From Immersiella caudata (lineage: Eukaryota > Ascomycota > Sordariomycetes > Sordariales > Lasiosphaeriaceae): 64,000 nt of DNA. Shown piece by piece: positions 23,109-33,813 of this stretch. The translations under genes were made by a program, and so were the position numbers. Position 1 is the first letter of the stretch. Each line of letters opens with the position of its first letter. The DNA lies in assembly GCA_030512335.1 (NCBI GenBank), contig JAULSU010000001.1, positions 7,316,001-7,380,000 on the forward strand. The letters are read 5' to 3'. The notes beneath the pieces were generated by a model. The model ran no database searches and was not told the origin of the DNA. It saw nothing but the letters and a program-made list of their open reading frames with translations.

Positions 23109-25289
23109 TCAACCAAAGTTCAGCTTGCTCTGACCTCGCTCCGTCTTCTTTGGCCGCCCGGGTCGCCTCGGCGGTGCAGCTGCGGTGCGTGAGGATGATG
23201 CAGCGGTGGCCTCGCGACTGGCGAGTGTCAGGTTGACACGTTCCCGTTCCTCGTCCTGAAGGGTCTTTGCAAAGTGCCAATCTTCGTGGCTTTGAAGCGC
23301 CTCGGGACCATCCAGACTAATGTTGCATCGAGAACATACGTGAACAGCGATTGGTGTCCCAGCATGATCCTGATATACCTCATCCGGGCGTTCAGGAGCA
23401 TCCGGGACCCCCCCCTTCGCCGGGCTGCCCAACCCCATGGCGGCGCTATCGGAGCCCAACCCCTTACTAAGGGTGCGGGAAGTCTCCTTTGCGAAGAATC
23501 GTTGTATTCCACCATCGGTACGCCGTCGTTTCTCGGCTGGACGCACCCGGCTGACATCTGCTTCCGTGGTCATCCGAGCGCTCTCCTTCAGCGCCTGCGC
23601 CTCGTCGCCCTTCAATAAAAACGCGCCGATTCCCATGTTCCTGGTGATTCCATCCTCGAATCCGGCGACGCTCAGGCTTATGTTTGAGCACGGCCACACC
23701 TGGCCTTCGTGGGCGATAATCTGTCCGAGGAGGATCTTGGCGAGGTCGAACATTGTCTCCTCCTCTAGCAGTCGGCCTTGAGGAATCGGGCTCTGACGAG
23801 AACGTGTCTGAGTTCCGTGACGAAAATGGAGATTGATCGTTCTCGGCCTTCGCTTATTCTCCAGTACACCCTCCTCCACTAACCTAGAGAAGATGTCCGC
23901 AGCAAAGATTCTCAGCCATTTCGTCGCTTGCTCCGAGGTGTTTATGCTCGGGCGAAACGATTTCGCAGACAGCATCGACTTGATCTGGGTACGGGAATTT
24001 ACCTCGCTGTTGTCGACCCCACGTACCGTGTTGAAAACCCATGTGCCGGTGTCATCACCAAGCTTGAGCTTCAACTGCTCAACTGGGGCCGCGAGAAGTT
24101 CGCTGACTTCTTCGGTGTTGAAGGCCCGAGAAACCTCCTCACCCAGCTTCCCACCCAGGTTTCGTATCTTGGTGAATTTGAATCCAGAGAGGAACTTGTG
24201 TATCGCCCGGTTTCGCACAATAGTCTGCTGGTTGGGTTTCTTGTAGGCGGAGCCTAACTTGCTAAGCAGCTTGTTCCTTGCGACTCCACCGGAGCAAGTG
24301 TAGTGAAGTTTCTCCTTAATGACGGCCCTGATATCCCGCACGATTTCGGACCCGATGAGGATCGCCACGTCATCCCAGTCCGGGTCCGTGAATTCTGCGT
24401 GCTCGTCATCCAGATCCACAAGGGCATCAGCTTTCCAGTCCAGCGCCGAGACCGACGGCATCGGCAACTGTTCTGCCGGATCATCGTAGGGGGGTAGATT
24501 GGCGAGCTCCTCAGGAAAGCGTTCGAGGAGGATTTTGTGCACCTGAGCTGATAGGTCGATAAAGACCTCATCGATGCTGGCCTTCTCCACCTTCTGTAAG
24601 TTTGAGGGGAGGTGGTCTTTGATGACAGCCAGAATCTTCCTAGACTCCAGCCGGTAAGGGTCAAGTGACACCTTGTCCGTTCCAACATGGTCAGCAGCAT
24701 CTGGACGGTAAGCCCATTTCTCGTCGCCTTCTCTCCAGGTTGCAACGCTATGGCATATATCAGCTCATTATCTCCTCTTTTTTTTTTGGGGGGGGGGGGG
24801 GGGGGGCGGGGGGTTTCTCCGTTGTCTCAGGACCCTCGAGAGCTCTGCTCTTGAGACAGCAGAAAAAGAGACAAAAGGGGAAGAAAATCGCTGCAATTTC
24901 CACGTACTGCTGCGCGATTAGATCAGGGCACATTTTTTTCGCCTCTGTTACTGTACAGTGTCGTCCTATCCCGAACGAACGGGCACTGTAGTTTATCGCT
25001 ATGAGTCCTTGCCTGTAAAATATGTTAGCCCGCGGGCAATTTAACTAGGGAGGAGGACGGCTGCTCACCATTGCTGCACGGCCAGAGGCTTGTCTTCGGG
25101 GATTCCAAGCCGCACCATTTCGCATTGAGCGTAGAACGCATCAAGATCTATGTGGGCGATGACTCTTAAGGGACATGTTGTACTGTACGACGCCATCTGG
25201 GCAAAGTGACGGTACGTAAACTGCGAACGCTTGCGTCCTGGGGCACCCGCAGGGGAAGAATCCCGAAAGAAGCGTGGTGGGGACGACAT
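23109..25289 (-). CDS. rad30: DNA polymerase eta (Y-family translesion polymerase)
   Basis: This enzyme replicates past UV photoproducts and other lesions. I predict exons 25069-25289, 24908-25012 and 23109-24747, giving 654 residues. Joining them restores the family sequence QWQGLIAINYSARSFGIGR and AQHVATWREGDEKWAYR. Catalytic motifs are HIDLDAFYAQCE (metal-binding Asp about 48) and SIDEVFIDL (Asp168, Glu169). The C-terminal half has a UBZ ubiquitin-binding zinc finger with ligands C580, C583, H596 and H600, followed by a basic stretch (RRPGRPKK) that may act as an NLS and a terminal QSKLNF, a short PCNA-binding-like motif. This domain set separates it from polymerase kappa (DinB), which lacks this layout. 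Intron 2 (24748-24907) contains a long homopolymer tract. The start at 25289 gives an N-terminal extension with FTYRHFAQMASY before the catalytic domain, as I recall for homologues. Confidence 0.95.
24778..24813 (+). repeat. Poly-T/poly-G tract inside RAD30 intron 2
   Basis: Ten T residues (24778-24787) run directly into nineteen G residues (24788-24806), then one C and six more G. The tract lies entirely within the second intron of the minus-strand RAD30 gene, so the pre-mRNA carries the C-run then A-run version. The + strand could form a G-quadruplex. Such tracts are slippage- and sequencing-prone, so the exact length may not be reliable. Confidence 0.9.
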
Positions 25290-26846
25290 CGGGAGCAGAA
25301 GGTGTAATGGTCTCGGGGGCTTCGTAGGCCACAGAGCGATGCATTGCGACGGCTTTCGGTGTTAGACTGCAGCTTGACGGATGCCGGGAGTTGTATCGAA
25401 GTCGGCAAGCTGGTGGGGGAGAATGAAGAAAGCGGCGCGGTTCCGCCTTGCTCATGTCGCGTCATGGAACGTGCTTAGGGCCGGGGAAATCTTGGCGCCG
25501 ATTCGCTGCGACTTTGGGGGCGCTGCGCGCCCAACCACAGGTCCACTGCACTGAACCTTCAACATCATCGTCGTCAAAGCGATGAACCCGGCGGCCAGTG
25601 CGGGAATGAAAATGTCAAGTTCAGGACGCTACGTGGTCAAAGAAATGAGTAGATTAGCTCGCGAGATGTACCCGTGACTGAACAGAAGAGCAACATCCCG
25701 AACGCAAAAGACATTGAGGAACTCTCCCTCGGGGATAGAAGAAGGCATTGCAGTCAAGTTGGCGACCAGTAAGGACCTACATCAAGCTTATTCTTTCACT
25801 GCTTGGGTACTTGAGGCAATACGTTTATCAGGCAGCGCCTCCCGACAGCAATGCCCATCGCATCGTGGTGGCCTGAAACAGAATGTCATGCAGTGAGGAT
25901 TTTCAGAGCCGGAGCGGGCTTCAAAGAGGGCGAAAAGGTACATGCAAGACGAACGATTGTCGAACGCATAACTCGTGTCAATCACCACGCCGGCGATACA
26001 CCTCCTGAACTGTTGATGCCCCCCGTCAAATGTTGAAGCTGGGTGCGTTATTAGGGAGGTAAATGATGCGACAGACAAACGCATAGCCAACAACTTGGAC
26101 GATCGAGCTGACAGCCGCGATAAGAGCCCAGGCACCGACCGCTCAGAGCCATAGAAGCCGCCACTACTGTTACGGATGCTCCCCACCATTGGGAGCTTCG
26201 CTTCCACAAGGCCAAAGGCCACGAAACTTCCACGCCTCACACGCGCCCAGTCGCATTGCTGAAAACTCTGTACGACGATTGGAAGCGCCTGCGAGCCGAG
26301 AAGCAAAGGCTCCGACAACGCCTCGGTGGCTACGCCGTGGTGATCAAGTGCCAAGACGTCGATTTGGCACGCGCGCCACACGCGCCGCAACACGGCTGAT
26401 TCACCCCATCCACCAACCCCAAGGACCAGCGCCTGGAAGCAAGGCTTTCTCTCACGGACCGTCAACCTTCGTTGCCAGCCGACTGGCAGTTGCAAGTGCT
26501 CCAGGCCAGCCGTTGGAAGCCTCTGTTGTTCAATTGACACCCCTTTCCTATCGGCTCCTCCTTCTTCCGTTGAACAACCACTCCATATCGCTGCTAAGGT
26601 CCACCATTGCAGGGCTTGCGGCACAGCCTTCCCCTCACGCATCAACTTCTTCGGCTACCTCCACACTCGCAGACCCTCCAAGCCCAGCCCTCAGGAGTCT
26701 TTCGACCTCTGGCATGGAATGGAGGCCTCTGACTGGCCAGAGCCCGGTAGGTTTCGCCAACACCAAGCCTCAGCCTCAAATAAATCAAGGCCGATCTTGA
26801 TATCCCCTTTAATACCGTTCTGGGATTGGGATTTGAGGATGATCGG

Positions 26847-26858
26847 GATCGTACGATC
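26847..26858. promoter_or_regulatory. 12-bp perfect palindrome GATCGTACGATC
   Basis: The sequence GATCGTACGATC is its own reverse complement and sits about 220 bp before the ATG of the broken protease gene. It might be a dimeric factor binding site. A 12-bp palindrome can also arise by chance, so the regulatory reading is weak. Confidence 0.25.
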
Positions 26859-26904
26859 GGGAGTCTTCGAGTCGCAGGATTGGGATTCGGATTGGTACAA
26901 CAAA

Positions 26905-26981
26905 GCAATTCAATTGACACAAGAGCACACTATGGTGATTCACTTACACAATAGCAGAGCAATTCAATTCTGTGATTCACT
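26905..26981 (+). repeat. Two imperfect direct repeats in the protease upstream region
   Basis: GCAATTCAATT occurs at 26905-26915 and again at 26959-26969. GTGATTCACT occurs at 26935-26944 and again, shifted in spacing, at 26972-26981. The order of the two motifs is the same in both copies, which suggests a decayed tandem duplication of about 45-55 bp rather than independent sites. Confidence 0.5.
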
Positions 26982-27077
26982 GCACACAAAGCGGGAGTTG
27001 CAGAGGTATAGATTTCTTCCACTGTGCGAGAATCTTCTTCACGCACTGCTTGGGACTTATATACCCCATAAGCCACC

Positions 27078-28659
27078 ATGAGTTCAACCATTTCCCAACT
27101 TCTTCTCGCCAACAGGCAACCTCACAAGGTCAATATGGAGACCCATACTGAGAGCGACGACTTCTTTCTGGCACGTCGAGGGGCCCCCTGCAAGCCTTCT
27201 CCTCAGTATACTCCTGTGTTTAGCCTTACCCCTACGGTTGGCCCTCCCCCATGCCTTATTCGTGGCTTGATCGACAGCGAACTTGATAATCTTGTCCGTA
27301 CGGCTTTCGATTGCGACGACAGCGAGAATACCTTGCACGGAGCTGACGATGCTTGTGGCGGTCCTCCCTGGCACGTTGACGACGTCTGAAGCTATCCAAG
27401 TCATTGGAGATCTCTTGGCGGTGCTGGAAAAGTGAGAGGCAAAAAAAAAAAAAAAAAAAAAAAAGAACTAAACCGGGCTGACCTGTCTCTAGCTACAACG
27501 AACGACTTGGTGCTGTTGCTATCGAGATTGCCGAACAAATCGTCTCGCCTGCTTCTGGCGAAACTCTCTCCCCTGCTTCCGCTAACACAATCCTTCCTCC
27601 AGATGTCCATCCCTCTGAAGAAATCAAAGTGATATCATACCACAAGTCTCTTTCCCCTGGCGCGAGCATTGGTCCTGCAGAAAATCAACAGATTGCAGGA
27701 ACGCTGGGGCCTTTCTTACGTATTGTCACAGACGGCACACCGCAGTTATTTGCCTTGGCCTGCAGCCATGTACTCTCCAGTATGTCTTTTTTAATGTGAA
27801 TAATAGTATATTTGCTAATACTGTAATATTTGTAGCCTCCAAGATGCTTACTACGCACGGCAGTGACAACCTAACGGTGGTTCGCCCTGCTAAAAGAGAT
27901 AATTTCCATTGGTGGTTTGCGGCTGAAAGCGTCATCAAACAGCTCGACCGGCCCCAGATCACTGAGATTTTGGAAAAGGAAGCCCTTCGCGACGCCCAAG
28001 CTCAAAAGCGCCGCTGTAGGGAATTTCATCGTCCCGTTAGCACTATGCATGCATCTTCAGGCCTGCGAGTGAGTGCAGATCACTGGATCCTAGACTGGGC
28101 CCTTGTGAAGCTCAACCCACTCGTTGTATTAGAGAAGTTACAGAATGCAAAAAAAAATAAAAAATTCTCTTTCGTTTTTCTTGAACTCTTTACTAATACG
28201 TCTACAGACGCCTTCACCTTCCAGTCACGCGACATTCAACATAAAGTTCAACCTGGAGGCTCACAACCACACTGACTGGACATCCCGTGCGGCGAGGACG
28301 GCAGCCCTTGCAAATGGCTCTGCTGTGTTCAAAACTGGCCGTACCACAGGCCACACGATGGGACAACTTCATGATGTTGACCCTAGTGTCACTATCAACT
28401 ACATGATAGACGGGCACTCCTTCCTGCTTAAAGGGAAATCCTTAGTCGTTCGCCCGGAGACAGTGTGTTTGCTCGCCACGGAGACTCGGGTGCCTTTGTG
28501 TTTGACCGCCATGCAGAAGCTGTGGGCATGGTCATTGCTATACCCAAAGGCTCGGTGGCGTGGGGCGCTGCTTGCGTTTTGCCCTTTGTCCCAATGATGG
28601 ACAATATCAAGGAAGTCTTGGGACGCAAAGGTGGGAAGGTGGAGGTGGAGGTGTTATAG
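27078..28659 (+). pseudogene. Broken trypsin-like serine protease gene
   Basis: The pieces read as a fungal trypsin-fold protease split across frames. The catalytic triad can be placed: His codon 27767-27769 in ALACSHVLS, Asp codon 28093-28095 in WILDWALVKL, and Ser codon 28486-28488 in HGDSGAFVFD. A VFKTGRTTG motif lies between Asp and Ser. Plausible introns are 27432-27492 (containing 24 consecutive A), 27780-27835 and about 28126-28207. Two breaks are visible. The N-terminal frame from the ATG at 27078 ends at a TGA (27385-27387) while the downstream frame opens only after a stop at 27268-27270. The GDSG segment is also in a different frame from the preceding exon, with a TGTG at 28464-28467 fitting a 2-bp duplication. 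It is therefore a likely pseudogene, unless the assembly is wrong. It sits beside AT-rich DNA and a solo LTR. No signal peptide is seen. Confidence 0.75.
27441..27464 (+). repeat. Poly-A run of 24 in the protease intron
   Basis: Twenty-four consecutive A residues lie between a GTGAGA donor-like site at 27432 and a CTAG acceptor at 27491-27492. It could be the tail remnant of a retroposed insertion or a simple slippage product. No target-site duplication is evident. Confidence 0.9.
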
Positions 28660-29323
28660 CGCAAGTCTTTTGACTTCAGGGAAGTAGATAGCTATGTCGG
28701 CGTAAGCCTTTTGATTTGCTGGGAAGTAGATACCTACTATAGCAAAACAAACAGGTCATGGACCTTCACGAGACAGAATCTTGGAGAATCCTGGTCAGAA
28801 TCCTAGTCATGGTGGACGATATAAGGGCGGCAAGGTCAGCGACTTCGGTTATGTAAGCAAGGGCGAACGGGGTAAGTAATGCTCTCGATCGCAGCGCTAG
28901 GTGTTGCATTAGCCAGACTGAAGATGTCTTCATCAAACAAATGCTCTCCTCTTTTCGAAATTGGTGTCGAGGATGAGATTCTGGCTGAGCCTTAAACTTT
29001 AAGGAAAAAAAGAAAGGTAATAACTTGAAAAGTAGGGTTAATTGGAAGTTAAAATTAGTCTTACAAGGCTTTTATTATTTAAATGTGGGGTTATATTTTC
29101 TCCCCTTTTACAAAGCCACTGTAACACGTAGGTATAAAGCCACTTATTGCTTATACTAATCAAGATACTTATTTTAAGCCGTTATACCTGTTAGTCAGCT
29201 ATAAGTGTGTAAGTATTCAATGCTAAAAGTAAACTGTTGAAAAGGAGGGGCTCTGGTTGAAGGCTAGAATACGCAGGAAGAAGGTGTGGTTAACTAAGCT
29301 AAAAGCTACAGTTTACCACTATT
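28660..29323. other. AT-rich island next to the broken protease
   Basis: Two imperfect copies of a sequence containing CTTTTGA and GGGAAGTAGATA lie at about 28665-28695 and 28704-28738, differing mainly by C/T changes. Further right the composition falls sharply: 29041-29100 has only 15 G+C in 60 bases. There is no credible gene. The composition and C/T differences are what RIP (repeat-induced point mutation) leaves behind, but no second copy is in the window to prove it. Confidence 0.6.
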
Positions 29324-29766
29324 TGTGACGACTTACAGGCCACCCTAGTAGGCCGGACCGGACCGACGTGTCCCCACAGGCGCCACGGTGCTAATGGATG
29401 GGAAGCACTGTGCTCGCACAGTAGCCTCTGCGGGTGGTGCCTCTGTGGGGCCCCCTGGCAAAGGGTACAGAGGCCCGTGCTGGGTGCCCTACACTTCTCT
29501 TCCTATAGATAGCTACCGTAGTGAGCTCATGGCGAGGAATCCTTCTGGTTCCTCACGCAAGTATTCGCTTCGTCAATTGAGCCAACTTCAATTGTGTCCT
29601 ACTGCATAGTCACCGCTCGTGCTACTGTGTATTATAGTGACATACGACCATTGACCTAGTGAGCCCCCCCGTCTGTAAGGACTTGCTTCTGTACTACCCC
29701 TCTCACCCAAACCAATCATCCCCTCGACCCTGCCGACCGATCCGTCGACAGGCACTGGTCGTAACA
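29324..29766. mobile_element. Probable solo LTR of an LTR retrotransposon
   Basis: The segment begins TGTGACGACT and ends GGTCGTAACA. Its ends are inverted repeats: the reverse complement of the right end is TGTTACGACC, matching the left end at 8 of 10 positions. It starts with TG and ends with CA, as LTRs do, and is about 443 bp long, a usual size for fungal LTRs. The flanking pentamers (CTATT and TTATC) match at only 3 of 5, so a target-site duplication is weak or eroded. No internal reverse transcriptase or integrase sequence lies on either side, so it would be a solo LTR left by recombination. It is GC-richer than the flanking AT-rich DNA. Confidence 0.5.
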
Positions 29767-32700
29767 TTATCGTTAAAAGTTAACTTTACATTTTAACAGT
29801 TAATTGCGGCTATGCGAAGTGCGGTTAACCACTTAGAAAACGGAAGCCTTGACGGCAACAGATTACAAAAAGGTGCAACAGTCTGCCGTGTGTTTTGACC
29901 AATCAACTCAACATATCGGGACATGCCTAGCCAAGCTCCTGCCGGCTGCTCCAGACACCAGTTTCTTGCTTGGAGCTGCATGGGGCGCGTGCTCTCTGCT
30001 CTCTGCTCTCTGCTCCCTGACAGGTTACCTAGGTACTCTTCTTTTGTCATCTGAACTGCTGTTCGGGCAAACGAGGACACTTGGCTCGGAAAGTACCTAG
30101 GGATGCTGGAGATACGAAAACTCGCCAATGAGAGGGGAGAACTGCGCTGTTGAACTTGTCGCTGGTCTCATCTCACTTGGCACTTCTCCAATCTCGTCTC
30201 CCGTCAAACGGTTAGATACGATCAAGAGAATCCCGCAGTGACACAAGCCCGGCAAGGCTAGCCCTGGCGTACTACGCAAAAGAACCAGGAGTTAATCTGC
30301 GCCTGCCCTACCAGATCCTTTGTTCAAAGGTCCGCCGAGGCATAACGGTTTTCGGTGTCGGGATTCGGCGACGGCCCTCAAAGCTCAGCTATCAAATCGG
30401 CAGGTGCGATGCCTCCTTGAGTGATTCCACCCGTCTTCTTTTCTCTTTCCCCCCATCCCCCTCCACTCAAGCTCAGATATTCCCCACCCTAATCCAGGAG
30501 GGTCACGCGTTGATGTGCTTGTCCGGTCGCTTGGTCAGAGCGGTGAAAAGTGCAGTTTCTGGGACCAGGCCACCTTGCCCTTTGCGATGGATGGAATTTT
30601 CCCTGTCACACCTGGACCCTTGAAGGCTCAACCCTCAGAGCCACCAATCGCCGGGCACCTCGCTCATCAGAGCGTTGTGGAAAATTTGGCCACCTTGGAG
30701 CTCAAGGAGCGTGGTAGTAGTGAAACCGCAAAGTGCCTAGGGGGCACCGGGAGAGATGACGAGGCTCTGGCCCAACTCCCAGTCCTCCTGTTTCTTCCGC
30801 GATCGGCGTCCGGGACGATGAACCCCTGGCCTCGCATCTTCTTGCCAAAAACGCCCCATGCCCAGAAGAGCCCGGGGCAACGAGGCACATGGCTCTCTGG
30901 ATCTTGCCGCCAACTTGATGTTGAAGACAAAGTTCGCGTGTTGAGGGTCCACCGCTTGATCTCTAGTTCCGTGATTTCTCGCCTGGAAGGATACCAAGAA
31001 GAGGAGAAGTGCTCTTCAGCTGTCACATGGCCCTTTACTCCGCCCCTGGAAGTGATGGAGCATGACGGGATGATAGCTTGCTCGGCTTTCTCAGCCTCGT
31101 CGTCATTCATGCTACCTATGTACCGAGGTCGGTATTTCTGGCGGCCACTGTGAGCCCAGCTGCATGTTGCCGGAGATCGACAAAAACAGACCAGGCTGCG
31201 CTTGAGAACCGGCCGTGTCGTGTGGCTCCACTCCGAGGTAGGTTCGTCCCGACCTTCAATTTTACCATTTCCCCTGAATCATCTTGCAAACATCAACTGC
31301 AACGTCACAACCACTCACCAAGCTCCAACCGGGGTTGGGGAATGACATCAGAAGCTAGGCGTGAGGGTATCCACGTTCCTCATTTCTCTCTGCCGTTGCA
31401 GTGATGGACTTCTCGGGCGTGAGAGGCTCATGGGCGTGGCGGAAGGTCACGGAAGCAGGATTTTCGGCTCCCCCAGCCCTCCTGGGTCATTTCGTATGGC
31501 CAACGGTGCCCATGCTAGCAGGGTCTCAGAGACTTCTGGATTGTTCCGAAGACTCCACATCAGTCATGGACTCGAGGCCCCTGTTCTAGGGACTCCCATC
31601 GACGAGAACAAGCCAACCACGACGATGTTTGCGTCGATTCACTCGCGATAGCGTTTGCTTTCATCTCGCCTGACAAGGGCGCTCCTTTCTCAGCCCCTAT
31701 CCGACTGTGTGAAGATCTCGTGCCCGGCAACAGAGATTGATGTGATGTGTTTCTCTGTCCGATGACACCCACATTTCGAGCTCAAGGGGGGGAAGGGCGA
31801 TGCGGCTCTTTCTTGGTTTCTTGACCCCGTCGAGAGTCCCCAGGTCCCAAGAGTGGTATAAAGTCGAACAGGGCCAGTGTGAGAGATGAGAACGTGACGT
31901 CTCTACCTCCAGCGAAAAGACGAATCTTTTGTGAAAATCACAATCTTGCCGGTTTCTCAAGACACAAACTCCTGTTTCCCAGTTAGCAGGACATAATGTG
32001 AGCCTCTAAATCGCAGCCACGGCTGGCCACCGTTCTAACATTGGGGCAGGGCCGACGACCGCGAGACCGCACCTGTGGAGGAAGTGGAAACCCTGCCAGC
32101 TTCAAGGTCGAGTTCAGGAGTCTTCACGTGGTACGTCTGTCTGATGAGCGCTGCCTTCTTTCCTGCCGACATCTCTTCTGTTTCCACGACATCTTAAGAT
32201 GGGCATACGTGACTGACGTTTGCCACCAGCTGCGATTGTAAGAAGGGCCAGCTCTCCACTTTAGTGACCTCCTGTGTGGAGCCGAAGCCAGACGGTGGCG
32301 TGTGCGGGCACCAGAAGTGCGAGCGTTGCACGGTGAATTAGAGCACTGTTGGGGCTCATGGCACTCTCGGCCGAAGGCATCGATGCTTGGTCGTCGGTCC
32401 AGGGACCGGGGTGCCCCACGACTGTTATTTCATGAAGTTCTTTCGGGTTAGCCGCGGGGTGGTCAGATACAACAACAACAACAACAACAGCAACAACAAC
32501 AACATCAGAAACTCACTTCGTGCCTCTTCCGTCCACCGTCCACATCCTTCCGCTCTTCAAAACTCCCCGCCTGGCCCCCATGTCGGCCTTCTGCCTCCAT
32601 GCCCCTTTATTCGTGTGTGCGGTCGTCTGGTTCGCAGCCGCGCCCGCAGGTGCATTGGTCCCAATCAAGGGCCTGAAAAGGCTTTGCAATGTCAGGCCGC

Positions 32701-33813
32701 TGACAACACGAGTGATGACGTCGGTGCGAGCTTCTAGCGAGGAGCGTGAAGTAAACGGCGAGATCAATCGTCGGCCATACTCGAACGGAGGCAAACGCCG
32801 TCCATTGTCCAGGGCGCCGGAGCTGCGGTTATCTGTAAAGTGTAAGGTAGGTATGGTGCATGTTTTTAGGACGGGCATCATGCAGCGTTCGCGCCTCACC
32901 ACAATCCTTCGAGCCCCTGAGCGCAGCATCCACGCATGCCTGTCTATGCGTGCCATGCGCTCTTCCTCGAAAACGGACATCGAGGGGTGCTAGTAGGCTG
33001 GTAACATCCCAACAGATTGGATGCTGGTTGAACCATGCATTGTGATGTACTGCCTCTGTCGGCGAAGCGGTTCAGCAGTGCTTGACCAATAGGGCTGAAC
33101 GGAGATCGACCTGATGCCTCGGTCTCGGGCTCAGCTGTGCGCCCCATCGCCGCCAGGGTTGTGGGCTCTGCTGCCGCAGCGCAGATCAATCAAGGTCTAA
33201 GCAGACTGCGAACCTACAGCCCGCTCAGCAACGGTGGTCGGATCGAGGGCGGCGTCGAAGGAAATAAAGGGAGGGTTTTGGCGCCCAAGATTGATGGCGT
33301 CGTTCGTTTTAGAACCCCGTCCCCCCTGATAATGTTGGGACTCAGCCTCAGATACTAGCGCGCCACTACAGGCTCCCTCACAACCATCCCTGGCAGTGGC
33401 CCGCCATCACCGTTCAGCTCACAGAAACGGTGGATGCTCGAGGGAGTGAAGAGTTGGTTTCCATTCGAACAGGGCAGGCGCGACACTGGGACATACCTAG
33501 CCATAGAAATGCCTTGGAAGCGGGATGCTCCATCTCAAGATGAAAACATAAGGTAGGGATTGATTGATCAATGTTCCATGCAAGACTGGAACCAACCAAC
33601 CTCCGAATGATGCCATGGTACCAGAGATGCGTGACAAGCTTGCAGAAACGAAGCTGCACTGAACCAACCGAATTACGTGTATTAGACTGCGTTACTGTTC
33701 GTCATATCGACCCATACCCAATAAACCTGAAATGCGACATGCCGGACACTCTTACCCCCGAAACAAATTATGCAAACCAAAAGCTTGGGTATCTTTCTAA
33801 GTGATCTGCATCG
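29767..33813. other. 4 kb interval without a supported gene
   Basis: The first 60 bases are again AT-rich. Simple features are a heptamer repeat of the type CTCTCTG at about 29991-30016, TACCTAGG-type palindromes at 30025-30037 and 30093-30100, and a CAA repeat at 32470-32504. Open frames of up to 212 codons (30515-31153) show no domain. The right end should contain the 3' UTR of PFA5. Confidence 0.5.
32470..32504 (+). repeat. (CAA)n microsatellite
   Basis: About eleven CAA units with one CAG interruption. It lies in intergenic DNA about 1.3 kb downstream of PFA5, with no coding frame supported across it. Confidence 0.9.

Larger units (their letters stand above)
25290..27077. other. 1.8 kb interval: RAD30 promoter plus unexplained open frames
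   Basis: The left part is the RAD30 promoter. Between about 25788 and 26800 three frames are open at once: a 285-codon frame on the minus strand, a 203-codon frame on the + strand, and a third + strand frame from about 26119 to 26398 whose translation looks more protein-like than its competitors. None has a domain I can name. The right part (26840-26990) holds a perfect palindrome and short direct repeats just before the broken protease gene. Confidence 0.4.

Noticed and set aside
25788..26645. 285-codon minus-strand open frame
   Set aside because: No domain or splice logic; it overlaps two other open frames in the same stop-poor stretch.
27432..27632. Frame with a poly-lysine start
   Set aside because: It translates the intronic poly-A run and then an off-frame version of the protease exon.
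30515..31153. 212-codon + strand frame
   Set aside because: No domain, an overlapping minus-strand frame of similar quality, and no coding-like codon use.
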